In this document: positions 1 to 10,412 of the stretch, one piece after another | How the letters are laid out: each line of letters starts with the position of its first letter | How positions within the stretch are numbered: the first letter of the stretch is position 1 | Translations under genes and position numbers: made by a program | The notes under the pieces: model-generated | The model's database searches: none | What the model saw: the letters and a program-made list of their open reading frames with translations, nothing else | What the model was told of the DNA's origin: nothing | Assembly: GCF_015627105.1 (NCBI RefSeq) | Contig: NZ_VTDM01000017.1 | Location: forward strand, 1 to 64,000 | Direction: 5' to 3' | DNA from: Acinetobacter baretiae | GTDB taxonomy: Bacteria; Pseudomonadota; Gammaproteobacteria; Pseudomonadales; Moraxellaceae | Length of the DNA: 64,000 bases

Positions 1-3000
1 TAAGCTTTGCAGGTGACAGCGGTACAGATGTTGCTCGTAAACTCGGTGATACCCTCAATATTAAAGGTGGTGCAGACAGCACAAAACTCACCGACAACAA
101 CATTGGCGTGGTTGCCAACGGTACAGATGGTCTTGAGGTTAAACTTGCCAAAGATCTGAACCTTGGCAAAGACGGTAGCGTCACAGCAGGTAATACTGCG
201 TTGAGCAATAATGGCTTAACGATAAATAATGGTCCAAGCATTACGACATCTGGTATTAATGCTGCAGGTACTAAAGTGACGAATGTTGCTGATGGTACTG
301 ATACTCAAGATGCCGTGAATAAAGGTCAATTAAATAATCTAGAATCTGAAGTTAATAATAAATTTAACGATCTTTCAACTAAGGGCAGTTCAACACAGGA
401 TACTTCAGGGAATAGCTCGAGTACTACAGCATCTGGAACAACAGTTGCAGATAAAGATGGTAATACAAATACCTCTACATCTACAGGTAATACTGTTGCT
501 GGTAAAGATGGTAATAGCACGACAACGACCGCTGATGGAACAACAAGCAAAGACAAAGATGGCAATAGTACAACCACAACAGCTGGTGGTAGCACTACTC
601 AAGATCAAAACGGTAATAGCAATACCTCAACTGCAACCAATAATTCGCTTGCTGACAAAGACGGTAATAGTAATACCTCAACTGCGACAAGTAATACACT
701 TGCTGGTAAAGATGGTAATAGCACGACAACGACCGCCGATGGTACGACCGTTAAAGACAAAAATGGGAATAGTAATACATCGACAGCGACAAGCAATACG
801 CTCACAGATGGTAAAAATACGACCACAACTACAGCATCTGGTACAACCTATGGCAGTGCAGATCCATCTGATAAAACCAGCACGAATATTGGTCAAAATG
901 GTCTAAGCTTTACAGATACCTCTGGCAATAAAACAGGTCCAAGTGTGACAGCATCAGGGATTGATGCTGGTAATGAAAAAATTACCAATGTTGCAGATGG
1001 TGCGGTGGGCCCAACATCTAAAGATGCAGTAAATGGTAGTCAGCTTTATACAGCAACAACAGACTTAACAAATAAGGGTCTGAATTTTGCAGATAGTAAT
1101 GGCACGGTAACGCATAAAAACTTAGGTGAAACATTAACAATTAAAGGGACAGGTGCAAAATCTGATGATCAGTACAATACTGATAATCTAAAAACAACCA
1201 CAGATAGTAATGGCAATATTGTGGTTGGGCTAGATAAAAATGCAAGTTTTAACAGCTTAAATGTAGCTGGAACGACTGTAAATGCTACTGGCTTAACCAT
1301 AAACAATGGGCCAAGTATTACAACGTCGGGTATTAATGCCGCAGGAACGAAAGTAACTAATATTGCTGATGGTACTGACACTCAAGATGCTGTAAATAAA
1401 GGTCAACTCAATACATTACAATCAGAAATGAACAGTAAATTTGACAATCTGTCTACGCAAGGAAGTTCAACACAGGATACTTCAGGGAATAGTTCGAGTA
1501 CCACAGCATCTGGAACAACAGTTGCAGATAAAAATGGTAATAGTAATATCTCTACATCTACAGGTAATACCGTTGCTGGCAAAGATGGCAATAGTACGAC
1601 AACAACTGCTGACGGAACAATAAGCAAAGACAAAGATGGCAATAGTACAACCACAACAGCTGGTGGTACCACTACTCAAGATCAAAACGGTAATAGCAAT
1701 AGCTCAACTGCGACAAGTAATACACTTGCTGGCAAAGATGGCAATAGCACGACAACAACTGCTGACGGAACAATAAGCAAAGACAAAGATGGTAATAGTA
1801 CAACCACAACAGCTAGTGGTAGCACTACCCAAGATCAAAACGGTAATAGCAATACATCAACTGCGACAAGTAATACACTTGCTGGTAAAGATGGTAATAG
1901 TACGACAACGACTGCTGATGGAACAATAAGCAAAGACAAAGATGGTAATAGTACAACCACAACAGCTAGTGGTAGCACTACCCAAGATCAAAACGGTAAT
2001 AGCAATACTTCAACTGCAACAAGCAATACACTTGCTGGTAAAGATGGTAATAGCACGACAACGACCGCCGATGGTACGACCGTTAAAGACAAAAATGGGA
2101 ATAGTAATACATCGACAGCAACAAGCAATACGCTTACAGATGGTAAAAATACGACCACAACTACAGCATCTGGTACAACCTATGGCAGTGCAGATCCATC
2201 TGATAAAACCAGCACGAATATTGGTCAAAATGGTCTAAGTTTTACAGATACCTCTGGCAATAAAACAGGTCCAAGTGTGACAGCATCAGGTATTGATGCT
2301 GGTAATGAAAAAATTACCAATGTTGCAGATGGTGCGGTGGGCCCAACATCTAAAGATGCAGTAAATGGTAGCCAGCTTTATACAGCAACAACAGACTTAA
2401 CAAATAAGGGTCTGAATTTTGCAGATAGTAATGGCACGGTAACGCATAAAAACTTAGGTGAAACATTAACAATTAAAGGGACAGGTGCAAAATCTGATGA
2501 TCAGTACAATACTGATAATCTAAAAACAACCACAGATAGTAATGGCAACATTGTGGTTGGATTAGATAGAAATGCAAGTTTCGATAGTCTTGCCCTAGGT
2601 GGAACAACATTAAATTCTAGTGGCTTAACCATAAACAATGGTCCAAGCATTACAGCATCAGGTATTAATGCCGCAGGAACGAAAGTGACCAATCTTGCAA
2701 ATGGTACAGATGCCCAAGATGCGGTGAACAAAGGACAATTGGATGCCTTAGCAACGAACATTAGCAATAATGTAACCAATGTCACAGATGGTAATGGAAA
2801 TAAAGTTAATGTAAGTAATGAGGTTGTTAACAGTACACCAAATAGCAGTAATACAGACTCAGTATTCTTAACCTATGACAAAACAGGACAAGAAACAACA
2901 GATCGTTTAACGATTGGTCAAACTGTGCAAAAAATGAATACCGAAGGGGTCAAATACTCACATACTAATGGTAGTACAGAGGTTGTAGATGGTAGAACAA

Positions 3001-4970
3001 ATGACTCGAGTGCAGGAGGTACAAACTCGACTGCAATTGGTGTAAATTCGATTATCGATTCGGGTGCAGATAACACAATTGCTTTAGGTAAGAGTACATC
3101 TGCCTCTGGAGTAGCAACAAACTCCGTTGTTATTGGTAACAAGTCGAGTGTCACAGGTGCTTCTTCTGTTGCCATTGGTGATGGTGCTTTGGCTTCGGGT
3201 ACTCAATCTATTAGTGTGGGTACAGGAAACCAAGTCAAAGGTAACCATTCTGGTGCATTTGGTGACCCAAGTACAATTACAGGCAATGAAAGCTATGTAC
3301 TTGGTAATAACAATACAGTAAGCACAGATAATACATTTGTTGTTGGTAACAATGTACAAGCAACGACAACAGGATCCGTTGTTTTAGGCAATAATTCTGC
3401 TGCTCGCACAGGTGCAAATGTGAGTGGTTATGTACCAACGGGTGCAACAAGTGCTAATCAATCTGCAATTAATGCAACCACATCAACCACAGGTGCAATC
3501 GCAGTTGGTGATGCACAAAATAATGTGTATCGTCAAATTACGGGCGTTGCGGCAGGAACAGCAAATAGCGATGCAGTGAATGTTGCACAGTTAAAAGCGG
3601 TCGATGACAAAATACTTGCTTTAAAAACTGAAGGAAACACAGTTAGTGATTCTTCTGGCAATACAAATGTGAGTAACGCAACAGGAAATATCGTATCTGG
3701 TAATACCAATAATGGTGGTACAACCAGTTCAAATACCACTGCTGCAGGTATAGTCGTGACGGAGAAAGATGCAAATGGCAATACGACAAATGCAAACTAT
3801 GGGGCAAATGATGCCAAATATACAAATGCAGATGGCTCAAGTACAACTGTTGGAGGTAATGGTGTTAGCTTTGCAGATCAAAGTGGTAACAAGACAGGTC
3901 CAAGTATCACTGCTTCAGGCTTAGATGCAGGCAATCAGAAAGTCACAAATGTTGCTGATGGTACGGTGAGTTCAACCTCTAAAGATGCTGTCAATGGAAG
4001 TCAATTGTATTCTGTACAAAACCAGTTAGATTCTTTGAAAACTTCTGGAAATAATGTCACTGACACTGCAGGTAACAATAATCAATCGACTGCAACAGGT
4101 AATACTGTTAAAGATGCGTCAGGGAATACAAACCAAGCAACAGCAACATCAAATACACTCAGCGGTAAAGATGCATCTGGAAATGCAGTGAGCTCTGCAA
4201 CAACAGCATCAGGAACAACAGTGACGACCAAAGACAGCTCAGGTAACGCCATTAACAATGCCAATTATTCATCGACTCAAGCAAGCTTGTCAGATGCGAA
4301 AGGAAATTCTGCAACCACAACAGCAACAGGAACCACGTATACAGGTGCAGATAAAACAAGCTCAACGGTTAATAATAATGGTTTAAGCTTTAAAGATGCT
4401 TCTGGAACAGCAACAGGTCCAAGTGTAACAGCGTCAGGAATCGATGCAGGGAATCAGAAAGTGACAAATGTTACAAATGGTGCTGTGAGTTCAACTTCTA
4501 AAGATGCTGTGAATGGTTCACAAGTATATGCTGCAAATGCTTCGGTTGCGGCGGCACTAGGTGGCAGTGCGGCGGTAAATGCAGATGGAACAGTGTCTAG
4601 TCCAAGCTATAAAGTGGCGAATAGTAGTTACAATAACGTGGGTGAGGCATTAACAGCTGTGGATAACCGTGTTGGAAATGTGGAAAACAATTTAAACCAA
4701 GCATTTACCTACACCAATAATCGAATTAACAAACTTGAAGATAAATTATCTTCAGGGATTGCTGCCGCAGCTGCTTTAGAGCAAGCACCATTTGTTGCAG
4801 GTAAATGGACGTATGCAGCAGGTGCTTCTTATTACAATAACCAAGGTGCAATTGGTGCGACACTACGTCGTACAGCAGACAATGGCCGTTGGTCTATGAC
4901 AGGTGGTGTAGCAGGTGGTACAAACGGTTCTCCGCTCGTCCGCGTAGGTGTCTCAGGTGTGATTGACTAA
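1..4970 (+). CDS. ata: Trimeric autotransporter adhesin (Ata/AtaA/YadA class), 5' end outside window
   Basis: The reading frame is open from base 3, so the gene starts upstream; the first in-window start-like codon (GTG at 108) is internal. From there about 1620 residues are visible. They comprise two stalk blocks rich in Thr/Ser/Asn/Gly with a 17-residue period, neck-like stretches with DAVNGSQL or DAVNKGQL motifs, and a YadA-type head of AIG/VIG/AIGDGA turns at about 3000-3400. A neck ([17 protein letters not shown]) lies near 3540, followed by more degenerate stalk and a C-terminal anchor at about 4670-4967. The anchor has a coiled coil then four beta strands, including [20 protein letters not shown]. 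Such proteins form homotrimers on the outer membrane and mediate adhesion to surfaces, matrix or cells. The partner gene tpgA lies directly downstream. Cysteine-free and highly polar composition fits a surface fibre. Confidence 0.95.
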   Translation, partial: SFAGDSGTDVARKLGDTLNIKGGADSTKLTDNNIGVVANGTDGLEVKLAKDLNLGKDGSVTAGNTALSNNGLTINNGPSITTSGINAAGTKVTNVADGTDTQDAVNKGQLNNLESEVNNKFNDLSTKGSSTQDTSGNSSSTTASGTTVADKDGNTNTSTSTGNTVAGKDGNSTTTTADGTTSKDKDGNSTTTTAGGSTTQDQNGNSNTSTATNNSLADKDGNSNTSTATSNTLAGKDGNSTTTTADGTTVKDKNGNSNTSTATSNTLTDGKNTTTTTASGTTYGSADPSDKTSTNIGQNGLSFTDTSGNKTGPSVTASGIDAGNEKITNVADGAVGPTSKDAVNGSQLYTATTDLTNKGLNFADSNGTVTHKNLGETLTIKGTGAKSDDQYNTDNLKTTTDSNGNIVVGLDKNASFNSLNVAGTTVNATGLTINNGPSITTSGINAAGTKVTNIADGTDTQDAVNKGQLNTLQSEMNSKFDNLSTQGSSTQDTSGNSSSTTASGTTVADKNGNSNISTSTGNTVAGKDGNSTTTTADGTISKDKDGNSTTTTAGGTTTQDQNGNSNSSTATSNTLAGKDGNSTTTTADGTISKDKDGNSTTTTASGSTTQDQNGNSNTSTATSNTLAGKDGNSTTTTADGTISKDKDGNSTTTTASGSTTQDQNGNSNTSTATSNTLAGKDGNSTTTTADGTTVKDKNGNSNTSTATSNTLTDGKNTTTTTASGTTYGSADPSDKTSTNIGQNGLSFTDTSGNKTGPSVTASGIDAGNEKITNVADGAVGPTSKDAVNGSQLYTATTDLTNKGLNFADSNGTVTHKNLGETLTIKGTGAKSDDQYNTDNLKTTTDSNGNIVVGLDRNASFDSLALGGTTLNSSGLTINNGPSITASGINAAGTKVTNLANGTDAQDAVNKGQLDALATNISNNVTNVTDGNGNKVNVSNEVVNSTPNSSNTDSVFLTYDKTGQETTDRLTIGQTVQKMNTEGVKYSHTNGSTEVVDGRTNDSSAGGTNSTAIGVNSIIDSGADNTIALGKSTSASGVATNSVVIGNKSSVTGASSVAIGDGALASGTQSISVGTGNQVKGNHSGAFGDPSTITGNESYVLGNNNTVSTDNTFVVGNNVQATTTGSVVLGNNSAARTGANVSGYVPTGATSANQSAINATTSTTGAIAVGDAQNNVYRQITGVAAGTANSDAVNVAQLKAVDDKILALKTEGNTVSDSSGNTNVSNATGNIVSGNTNNGGTTSSNTTAAGIVVTEKDANGNTTNANYGANDAKYTNADGSSTTVGGNGVSFADQSGNKTGPSITASGLDAGNQKVTNVADGTVSSTSKDAVNGSQLYSVQNQLDSLKTSGNNVTDTAGNNNQSTATGNTVKDASGNTNQATATSNTLSGKDASGNAVSSATTASGTTVTTKDSSGNAINNANYSSTQASLSDAKGNSATTTATGTTYTGADKTSSTVNNNGLSFKDASGTATGPSVTASGIDAGNQKVTNVTNGAVSSTSKDAVNGSQVYAANASVAAALGGSAAVNADGTVSSPSYKVANSSYNNVGEALTAVDNRVGNVENNLNQAFTYTNNRINKLEDKLSSGIAAAAALEQAPFVAGKWTYAAGASYYNNQGAIGATLRRTADNGRWSMTGGVAGGTNGSPLVRVGVSGVID
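700..1246 (+). repeat. Long direct repeat, copy A (partner about 2032-2578)
   Basis: About 545 bp here recurs 1332 bp downstream (444 codons) with only scattered substitutions. It covers the end of one 17-residue block, a [19 protein letters not shown] segment, a DAVNGSQL neck and the [15 protein letters not shown] segment. Residue differences are minimal (for example DKNASF against DRNASF). Confidence 0.85.
1572..2030 (+). repeat. 153-bp tandem repeat, three full copies, inside the adhesin stalk
   Basis: Copies begin at 1572, 1725 and 1878, and a fourth partial copy starts at 2031. Each 153-bp unit encodes three 17-residue subrepeats whose common core is DGNSxTxTA. Neighbouring copies differ at few bases, which indicates recent duplication or gene conversion. 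Confidence 0.9.
2032..2578 (+). repeat. Long direct repeat, copy B (partner about 700-1246)
   Basis: Second copy of the stalk/neck module, offset by 1332 bp from copy A. The larger spacing than the module length is explained by the extra 153-bp tandem units that precede this copy. Confidence 0.85.
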
Positions 4971-4988
4971 GTTATCGATTAGACAAAA

Positions 4989-5021
4989 TGAGATCGTTTA
5001 ACTCCATGCTAAACGATCTCA
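4989..5021 (+). terminator. 12-bp perfect hairpin between adhesin gene and tpgA
   Basis: TGAGATCGTTTA (4989-5000) pairs with TAAACGATCTCA (5010-5021) around a 9-nt loop. It begins 18 bases after the adhesin stop codon. The following T-rich stretch is interrupted (GTTTTCATCATTT), so it looks like a leaky terminator or mRNA-stabilising stem, not a full stop. It also argues against translation starting at the in-frame ATG at 4988, which lies in the stem. Confidence 0.75.
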
Positions 5022-5056
5022 CATCATGTTTTCATCATTTCAAGAGTATAAAACAA

Positions 5057-5866
5057 ATGAAAAAAATAATATCTACGTTATGCATGAGCACGGCACTGAC
5101 CTTAGGTGTGTTATCAATGTCGGTCAATGCACATGAAGTCAATACAACAGCCAATTCTGATATTCAATTTCCTGATGTAAAAGACAGCTATTTAAAACAA
5201 GTCCCACGTTATGAGTATGGAACCATTGCGAACTTATCTACAGGCTTAACCAAAGATCAGTATCGTCACCTATTGGGTAATCCTCAATTTAGTGAAGGTC
5301 TACTGTTTGTACACACATGGAACTATGTTTTAGATATTCGTATCCCGAATACACAACAATATAAACGTTGCCAATTACGTATAGATTTTGACAAACATTA
5401 CATAGGTGAGCATTTGTATTGGAAGGGTGAAGAATGTCAGGGCTTACTAGATTGGGGGGTAAATAACCGTCCTGTTGTTATTCCTGCACCGATACCCGTT
5501 AAATCAATGGCGAGTACGGCTTATGTCTTATTTGCATTTGATCGTGCAGATAAAGCCGCAATTATTTCTAATCAACACTCAATTGCAACCATTGCCAAAG
5601 ACATTAAAGACAGTCAAAGTCAAAGCGTTACCGTCACAGGTTATACCGATGCGACAGGCTCTTATAGTTATAATCATAAACTTTCACAAGCTCGTGCAAA
5701 AACAGTTGAGCAACAGTTGATTGATGCAGGTATACCTGCACAAAATATTCGGATTATTGCGGCAAATAAAACCCAACAATTTGAGCACTGTAAAGGTGAA
5801 CAACGTACTGTGACCAAGCGTTCATGTGAGTCTCCAAACCGCCGTGTTGTGGTCGATTGGAAATAA
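5057..5866 (+). CDS. tpgA: TpgA-like periplasmic partner of the trimeric autotransporter (BamE-like plus OmpA domains)
   Basis: 269 residues from the ATG at 5057, which begins a clear signal peptide ([20 protein letters not shown], cleavage after VNA). The frame is open back to 4988, but that start would bury the signal peptide and lies in a hairpin. A SmpA/OmlA (BamE)-like region follows at about residues 30-150 ([19 protein letters not shown]). An OmpA-family peptidoglycan-binding domain follows at about 170-269, with the diaminopimelate-binding pattern TGYTDATGS and SQARA. TpgA of Acinetobacter sp. Tol 5 has this architecture and is known to form a complex with its adhesin and peptidoglycan. 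Position directly behind the adhesin supports the same role here. Four cysteines in the mature protein could form disulfides. Confidence 0.85.
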   Translation: MKKIISTLCMSTALTLGVLSMSVNAHEVNTTANSDIQFPDVKDSYLKQVPRYEYGTIANLSTGLTKDQYRHLLGNPQFSEGLLFVHTWNYVLDIRIPNTQQYKRCQLRIDFDKHYIGEHLYWKGEECQGLLDWGVNNRPVVIPAPIPVKSMASTAYVLFAFDRADKAAIISNQHSIATIAKDIKDSQSQSVTVTGYTDATGSYSYNHKLSQARAKTVEQQLIDAGIPAQNIRIIAANKTQQFEHCKGEQRTVTKRSCESPNRRVVVDWK

Positions 5867-5874
5867 TATGAAAC

Positions 5875-5912
5875 ATGAAAAGAATACCTATAAAATGAGG
5901 TGTTCTTTTCAT
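5875..5912 (+). terminator. Intrinsic terminator after tpgA
   Basis: ATGAAAAGAATACC (5875-5888) pairs with GGTGTTCTTTTCAT (5899-5912) with one G-U pair and a 10-nt loop. It starts 8 bases after the tpgA stop. The run after the stem is A-rich, not T-rich. Confidence 0.65.
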
Positions 5913-6419
5913 ATAAAAAAAATTCATAGCATTAAAAATAAAAATTCATGCAAGTTTTGAGCACGATTGGTGCATTAAAGCGGTTTTTAGCTTTTAGAAC
6001 ATCCAACTGTTCTATAGAATGGAAAATACGACATCGAATCAATGAGTCGATTGGCATTTTATCCAAAACCACCAAAACCACTCATTGATGATTAGATTTT
6101 GAGAATACGCCTTTAAGTTTAACCGACTTAAAGTTGGTTTTAATGATGAAAGCTCACCCGACCTATACTTTAGGTATTGCTTCTTCCAATATGCGTGATT
6201 TTCAATCTCTACCATGACATGTGAATCTTTACACTACAAAATTGCTCACTTTTCGTGACGCAAGTGATGTGTAAAAGCATGCAATATGACCAGATATTTA
6301 TTCTGATTCACAATAACTTCATAGTATGATGGTGCAATATTTGACTATATTTCATACTTGAAGAAGTATTATTTAGCCAGAGATTGTGACCATCTCAAGC
6401 ATACATTTGGAAAAAACAC
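5913..6419. other. 507-bp intergenic region before ilvD
   Basis: No open frame with a ribosome-binding site and no recognisable RNA gene. It must hold the ilvD promoter and leader. A TTGACT at about 6340 is a possible -35, but no -10 with normal spacing follows, so I do not call a promoter. Confidence 0.5.
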
Positions 6420-8249
6420 ATGCCAGATTATCGTTCAAAAACATCGACACATGGAAGAAATATGGCTGGAGCACGTGGATTATGGCGTGCAACAGGTATG
6501 AAAGACGACGACTTTGGTAAGCCGATTATTGCCGTTGTTAACTCATTTACTCAATTTGTACCCGGCCATGTACATCTCAAAGACTTAGGTCAACTGGTCG
6601 CAAGACAAATTGAAGCGTCAGGTGGTGTGGCGAAAGAGTTTAATACCATTGCTGTCGATGATGGAATTGCGATGGGGCATGATGGCATGCTGTATTCTTT
6701 ACCTTCACGTGATTTGATTGCAGATTCAGTCGAATATATGGTGAGTGCACACTGTGCCGATGCAATGGTGTGTATTTCAAACTGCGATAAAATCACACCC
6801 GGAATGCTTATGGCATCCATGCGTTTGAATATTCCTGTGATCTTTGTCTCTGGTGGGCCAATGGAAGCAGGTAAAGTGAAATTCAGAGGCAATGAAAAAG
6901 CGATTGACTTGGTTGATGCCATGATCGTTGCAGCAGATGAAAGTTATACAGATGAAGAAGTGAAAGAATTTGAGCGTTCTGCTTGTCCAACGTGTGGTTC
7001 ATGTTCAGGTATGTTTACTGCAAACTCAATGAACTGTTTAACGGAAGCGTTAGGTTTGTCACTGCCGGGTAATGGTTCTATTGTCGCTACACATGCAAAT
7101 CGTGAAAAACTATTTTTACGTGCAGGTGAACTCATTGTCGATGTGGCAAAACGTCATTATGAACAAAATGACTATAGTTTATTACCACGCTCAATTGCCA
7201 CGAAAGCTGCTTTTGAAAATGCAATGACACTTGATGTGTCTATGGGTGGTTCGACCAATACAGTATTGCATTTATTGGCTGCTGCAAGTGAAGCAGGTGT
7301 TGATTTTACGATGGAAGATATTGACCGTATTTCTCGTCATGTCCCTGTTCTATGTAAAGTTGCTCCTGCTAAACAAGATGTACATATGGAAGATGTACAT
7401 CGTGCAGGTGGTATTATGGCCATCTTAGGTGAGCTATCACGTGCTAATTTATTAAATACAGATGTGAGCACAGTACACGAAAAAACCTTAGCTGATGCGA
7501 TTAAAAAATGGGATATTATCTCTACTGAAGATGCTGATATCTACGAATTTTATCGTTCTTCACCCGGTGGTGTACCTACGCAAACGGCATTTTCACAAAA
7601 TCGTTATTACCCAACGCTTGATGGCAACCGTGAAACCGGTGTGATTCGTAATGCAGCACATGCATTTTCACAAGATGGTGGTCTTGCTGTACTGTTTGGT
7701 AATATTGCACTCGATGGTTGTATTGTAAAAACTGCGGGTGTAGATGATTCAATTTTAAAATTTACAGGCCAAGCGAGAGTTTTTGAAAGCCAAGATGCGG
7801 CTGTAGATGCTATTTTGAACTTGCGTATTAAAGCAGGAGACATTGTTGTTATTCGCTACGAAGGTCCACGTGGTGGCCCAGGTATGCAAGAAATGTTGTA
7901 TCCAACCAGTTACCTAAAATCAAAAGGTTTAGGTAAAGAGTGTGCACTGATTACAGATGGTCGTTTCTCAGGGGGGTCTTCAGGTCTTTCAATTGGTCAT
8001 ATCTCCCCAGAAGCTGCTGAGGGTGGTGCGGTTGGTTTGGTTGAAGATGGTGATATCATTGATATTGATATTCCAAACCGTACCATTAACGTGCGTGTAG
8101 ACGATGAAACTTTAGCATTACGCCGTGTGAAACAAGAACAACATGGTTGGCATCCTAAAGAAGAACGTCCACGTAAAGTGTCTAAAGCACTTAAAATTTA
8201 TGCACAGCATACCACCAGTGCTGCAAAAGGTGCTGTACGTATTTTATAA
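6420..8249 (+). CDS. ilvD: Dihydroxy-acid dehydratase
   Basis: 609 residues, full family length. It dehydrates 2,3-dihydroxy-isovalerate and 2,3-dihydroxy-3-methylvalerate to the 2-keto acids, the third step of valine and isoleucine synthesis, in the cytoplasm. Seen in the sequence: the N-terminal [20 protein letters not shown] block; [10 protein letters not shown] with Cys122 and Lys124 (cluster ligand and Mg-binding carbamylated Lys in the family); [18 protein letters not shown] with Cys195 as a further Fe-S ligand; and GGRFSGGS-type C-terminal motif ([10 protein letters not shown]). It stands alone, with a terminator immediately downstream, so it is probably monocistronic. Confidence 0.97.
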   Translation: MPDYRSKTSTHGRNMAGARGLWRATGMKDDDFGKPIIAVVNSFTQFVPGHVHLKDLGQLVARQIEASGGVAKEFNTIAVDDGIAMGHDGMLYSLPSRDLIADSVEYMVSAHCADAMVCISNCDKITPGMLMASMRLNIPVIFVSGGPMEAGKVKFRGNEKAIDLVDAMIVAADESYTDEEVKEFERSACPTCGSCSGMFTANSMNCLTEALGLSLPGNGSIVATHANREKLFLRAGELIVDVAKRHYEQNDYSLLPRSIATKAAFENAMTLDVSMGGSTNTVLHLLAAASEAGVDFTMEDIDRISRHVPVLCKVAPAKQDVHMEDVHRAGGIMAILGELSRANLLNTDVSTVHEKTLADAIKKWDIISTEDADIYEFYRSSPGGVPTQTAFSQNRYYPTLDGNRETGVIRNAAHAFSQDGGLAVLFGNIALDGCIVKTAGVDDSILKFTGQARVFESQDAAVDAILNLRIKAGDIVVIRYEGPRGGPGMQEMLYPTSYLKSKGLGKECALITDGRFSGGSSGLSIGHISPEAAEGGAVGLVEDGDIIDIDIPNRTINVRVDDETLALRRVKQEQHGWHPKEERPRKVSKALKIYAQHTTSAAKGAVRIL

Positions 8250-8262
8250 AACATAGTCCATC

Positions 8263-8305
8263 TAGGCCATGATGTTGCACAGACTTCATCATGGCCTATT
8301 TTTTT
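8263..8305 (+). terminator. Intrinsic terminator after ilvD
   Basis: TAGGCCATGATG (8263-8274) and CATCATGGCCTA (8287-8298) form a perfect 12-bp stem with a 12-nt loop, followed by a run of seven T. It lies 13 bases after the stop codon. Confidence 0.9.
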
Positions 8306-8473
8306 GAGCCTGTTATAGTGATTCTTATAAAAATCTGAATAAAAATGAAAATTTAGTTTTAAATCTGACAAAGCTCCACCTATTTTTTGTTAAACTGAGG
8401 CATATACGTTGTATTCCCGCTCTCATGCAGACATACCGTGCGCAATGAGCAATGATAGATAGAGGCTTGTGTA

Positions 8474-9763
8474 ATGTCTTTTTTCCGCCGATGGTTTGAC
8501 CCTGTTCGATCGAGGCTATTTTATCAACAGCCTAAACGCCAAGCAGTGCTACCGATAGAAAAAGGATTAAGCATACATTTACGCTTAGATGATGTGTATA
8601 GCTACTTGATTGTACAGCAACTCACTCAGCTCAATGAGATTTTAAGTGAGGACATTAAACCTTTAAATATTATCATTTCAAGTCAAGTCGCTGATCCTCC
8701 AAATGCCATGAGCCAAGAAAAATGGCAAAAATATTGTTTAAACGATGCAAAAATTTTAGCAAAACAGCACGGTTTTGGTTATGACGATCAACCTGAACTA
8801 CCGAGTGCAGAGGCTTTAAATCAAGCACAAGTGATTTTACAAAATACGCCATTACGTGGTGAGCATTTTTTATATTTACTTGAAGATGTCTTCCATATGC
8901 TTTGGCAACAGCAATATGGAAAATTGCGTATGCTGTATGTGATGGCAAGCAGGCAACACCAAGCACAGCAGTTCCCTGAACGTATTTTTAATGATGACCC
9001 CTTATTGGTGAGCTATTTTGAATTTGGTGGTCGTCAATACAATGCTGTAGACAATTTATTACGCTTAACTCGCCGTTTAAAACAACAAAAATTACTCACA
9101 GATAATCCTATCTTCTTAATTAATCACATCGAATGGCGAGAGCATTTGATGGGAGATGCAGAAGATTTAGCCTGTATACAGGCCATGCATCCCACTTTAG
9201 ATTTGTATGTGGCCTTAGAAGACCCCATTAGTTGGTTATTACTGGCATATATTAAAGAAGATTTAGCAGGGTATTACAACATTCAATTAAATGTACATCC
9301 ACTAAGCTATCACGGACGTGATCAGTTTGATTGGTCGCTTGCAACACGGTTGTCGAAAAGAGTTGAAGTTGCCTTTACACCATTTTGTCGTCCAACAGAA
9401 AAGTCTGTTATTGATATGGCAAAATTATACTACAGTGTTGCTGAAGATGAGCGTGTTGAAGCCATGTATCAGATTTTAAAATCTGTATGGACAAGAGGTA
9501 AAGACTTATCCTATGCACCACATTTTCAACGTGTAAAAAATAAGCTTGCTATAGAACATCTAACACATTTAGATGTAATTAAGCAATTAAAGCAAAATGA
9601 TGCGGTGTGTGCTTCGAAAGATCAACCTGATTTTCCAGTTCTTGTACTGAACGTAGATGGCCGTACGTATACATTTAATAGTTTATATCGAGTGTGGATG
9701 ATAGAGAGTATTTTTAATAATGTATTAGAGCAAAAATATCGTGCCACACCGACCAAATACTAA
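8474..9763 (+). CDS. Conserved protein of uncertain function, possible tandem DsbA-like thioredoxin folds
   Basis: 429 residues, start ATG supported by GATAGAGG upstream. No signal peptide or membrane segment, so cytoplasmic. I do not recognise a named family with certainty. Two regions look alike in layout: IHLRLDDVYSYLIVQQLTQL near residue 32 and LDLYVALEDPISWLLLAYIK near 240. Each is a beta strand ending in D-x-x-S-x-L and leading into a helix, as in DsbA/2-hydroxychromene-2-carboxylate isomerase (GST-kappa) proteins, but without a CxxC active site. A double, redox-inactive thioredoxin-fold protein is therefore an inference. It is flanked by ilvD (terminated) and convergent ankB, so context gives no function. 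Confidence 0.6.
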   Translation: MSFFRRWFDPVRSRLFYQQPKRQAVLPIEKGLSIHLRLDDVYSYLIVQQLTQLNEILSEDIKPLNIIISSQVADPPNAMSQEKWQKYCLNDAKILAKQHGFGYDDQPELPSAEALNQAQVILQNTPLRGEHFLYLLEDVFHMLWQQQYGKLRMLYVMASRQHQAQQFPERIFNDDPLLVSYFEFGGRQYNAVDNLLRLTRRLKQQKLLTDNPIFLINHIEWREHLMGDAEDLACIQAMHPTLDLYVALEDPISWLLLAYIKEDLAGYYNIQLNVHPLSYHGRDQFDWSLATRLSKRVEVAFTPFCRPTEKSVIDMAKLYYSVAEDERVEAMYQILKSVWTRGKDLSYAPHFQRVKNKLAIEHLTHLDVIKQLKQNDAVCASKDQPDFPVLVLNVDGRTYTFNSLYRVWMIESIFNNVLEQKYRATPTKY

Positions 9764-9788
9764 AACTAATGCTTAAAGCGTAAAAGCG

Positions 9789-10331
9789 TTATTTAAACTC
9801 TCCATGACTCAGATTATCGACACTATTTCCTCGGTGATCTTTAATCTGGGTGTTAGCACCATTTTTGATTAAATCATCCAAAATTTCTTTTCTTTGAAAC
9901 AATGCAGCATACATACTTGCAGTTTGTCCAGATACGTTCTGTTGATTTGGAGAACATGCTGTTTTCATTAATAATCGAGCTATTTTTAACTCACCTTTAA
10001 AAATCGCCCCCATAAGCGCAGTATTTCCAGAGTGATCTTGGCTGCATGGATCGGCACCTGCGTTGAGCAATCGCTCAACCATAGCTTTGTGGCCATGATA
10101 TGCAGCTAACGTTAATGCCGTATGACCTTTAGCATCTTGTGTATTTAAGTCAAACCCTGCTTGAATAAACTCGTTGAGCATTGGAATATTGCCATTACGA
10201 GCGGCATCAAAATAATATTGTCGTAAGGTGTTTTGAGTATCTGTAGGTACGGTATTTTCTGGTGTAGATGCTAAGCTATATTGAGGTACACTCATGATGA
10301 TGCTAAGTAATAATCCATAAAAATATTTCAT
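9789..10331 (-). CDS. ankB: Secreted ankyrin-repeat protein, AnkB-like
   Basis: 180 residues. A signal peptide (MKYFYGLLLSIIMSVPQYSLA) is followed by about four ankyrin repeats, recognisable by GHTALTLAAYHGHKAMVERL, GNTALMGAIFKGELKIARLL and GQTASMYAALFQRKEILDDL. The start has AGGTGA close upstream. It is transcribed behind the catalase gene after an 81-bp gap that holds a terminator hairpin. In Pseudomonas aeruginosa ankB lies directly after katB and is needed for full KatB activity. The same order and a periplasmic partner here support a role in maturation or support of the periplasmic catalase. Confidence 0.85.
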   Translation of the reverse strand: MKYFYGLLLSIIMSVPQYSLASTPENTVPTDTQNTLRQYYFDAARNGNIPMLNEFIQAGFDLNTQDAKGHTALTLAAYHGHKAMVERLLNAGADPCSQDHSGNTALMGAIFKGELKIARLLMKTACSPNQQNVSGQTASMYAALFQRKEILDDLIKNGANTQIKDHRGNSVDNLSHGEFK

Positions 10332-10358
10332 AAATCACCTGCTAGTAAAAGAAAAAAA

Positions 10359-10384
10359 TGATATGCCCAATGAAGGGCATATCA
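10359..10384 (-). terminator. Intrinsic terminator between katB and ankB
   Basis: On the minus strand TGATATGCCC and GGGCATATCA form a perfect 10-bp stem with a 6-nt loop, directly followed by seven T. It lies after the katB stop and before the ankB ribosome-binding site, so ankB would depend on read-through or its own weak promoter. Confidence 0.85.
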
Positions 10385-10412
10385 CTATGTTGCTACTGCC
10401 ATCATAGAGAGA

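Noticed and set aside
1572-2030. Regular repeats that could be taken for a CRISPR array
   Set aside because: The repeats are in frame within the adhesin, have no unique spacers and no cas genes nearby.
326-2785. Many open frames antisense to or in other frames of the adhesin repeats
   Set aside because: They arise from the repetitive low-complexity codons (ACA, GGT, AAT) of the real gene; no ribosome-binding sites and no family resemblance.
4988-5056. N-terminal extension of tpgA from ATG 4988
   Set aside because: The start lies in a hairpin, has no ribosome-binding site and would place 23 residues before a clear signal peptide.
6336-6375. Sigma-70 promoter directly before ilvD
   Set aside because: TTGACT is present but the nearest TATTAT lies about 20 bp away, beyond normal spacing.
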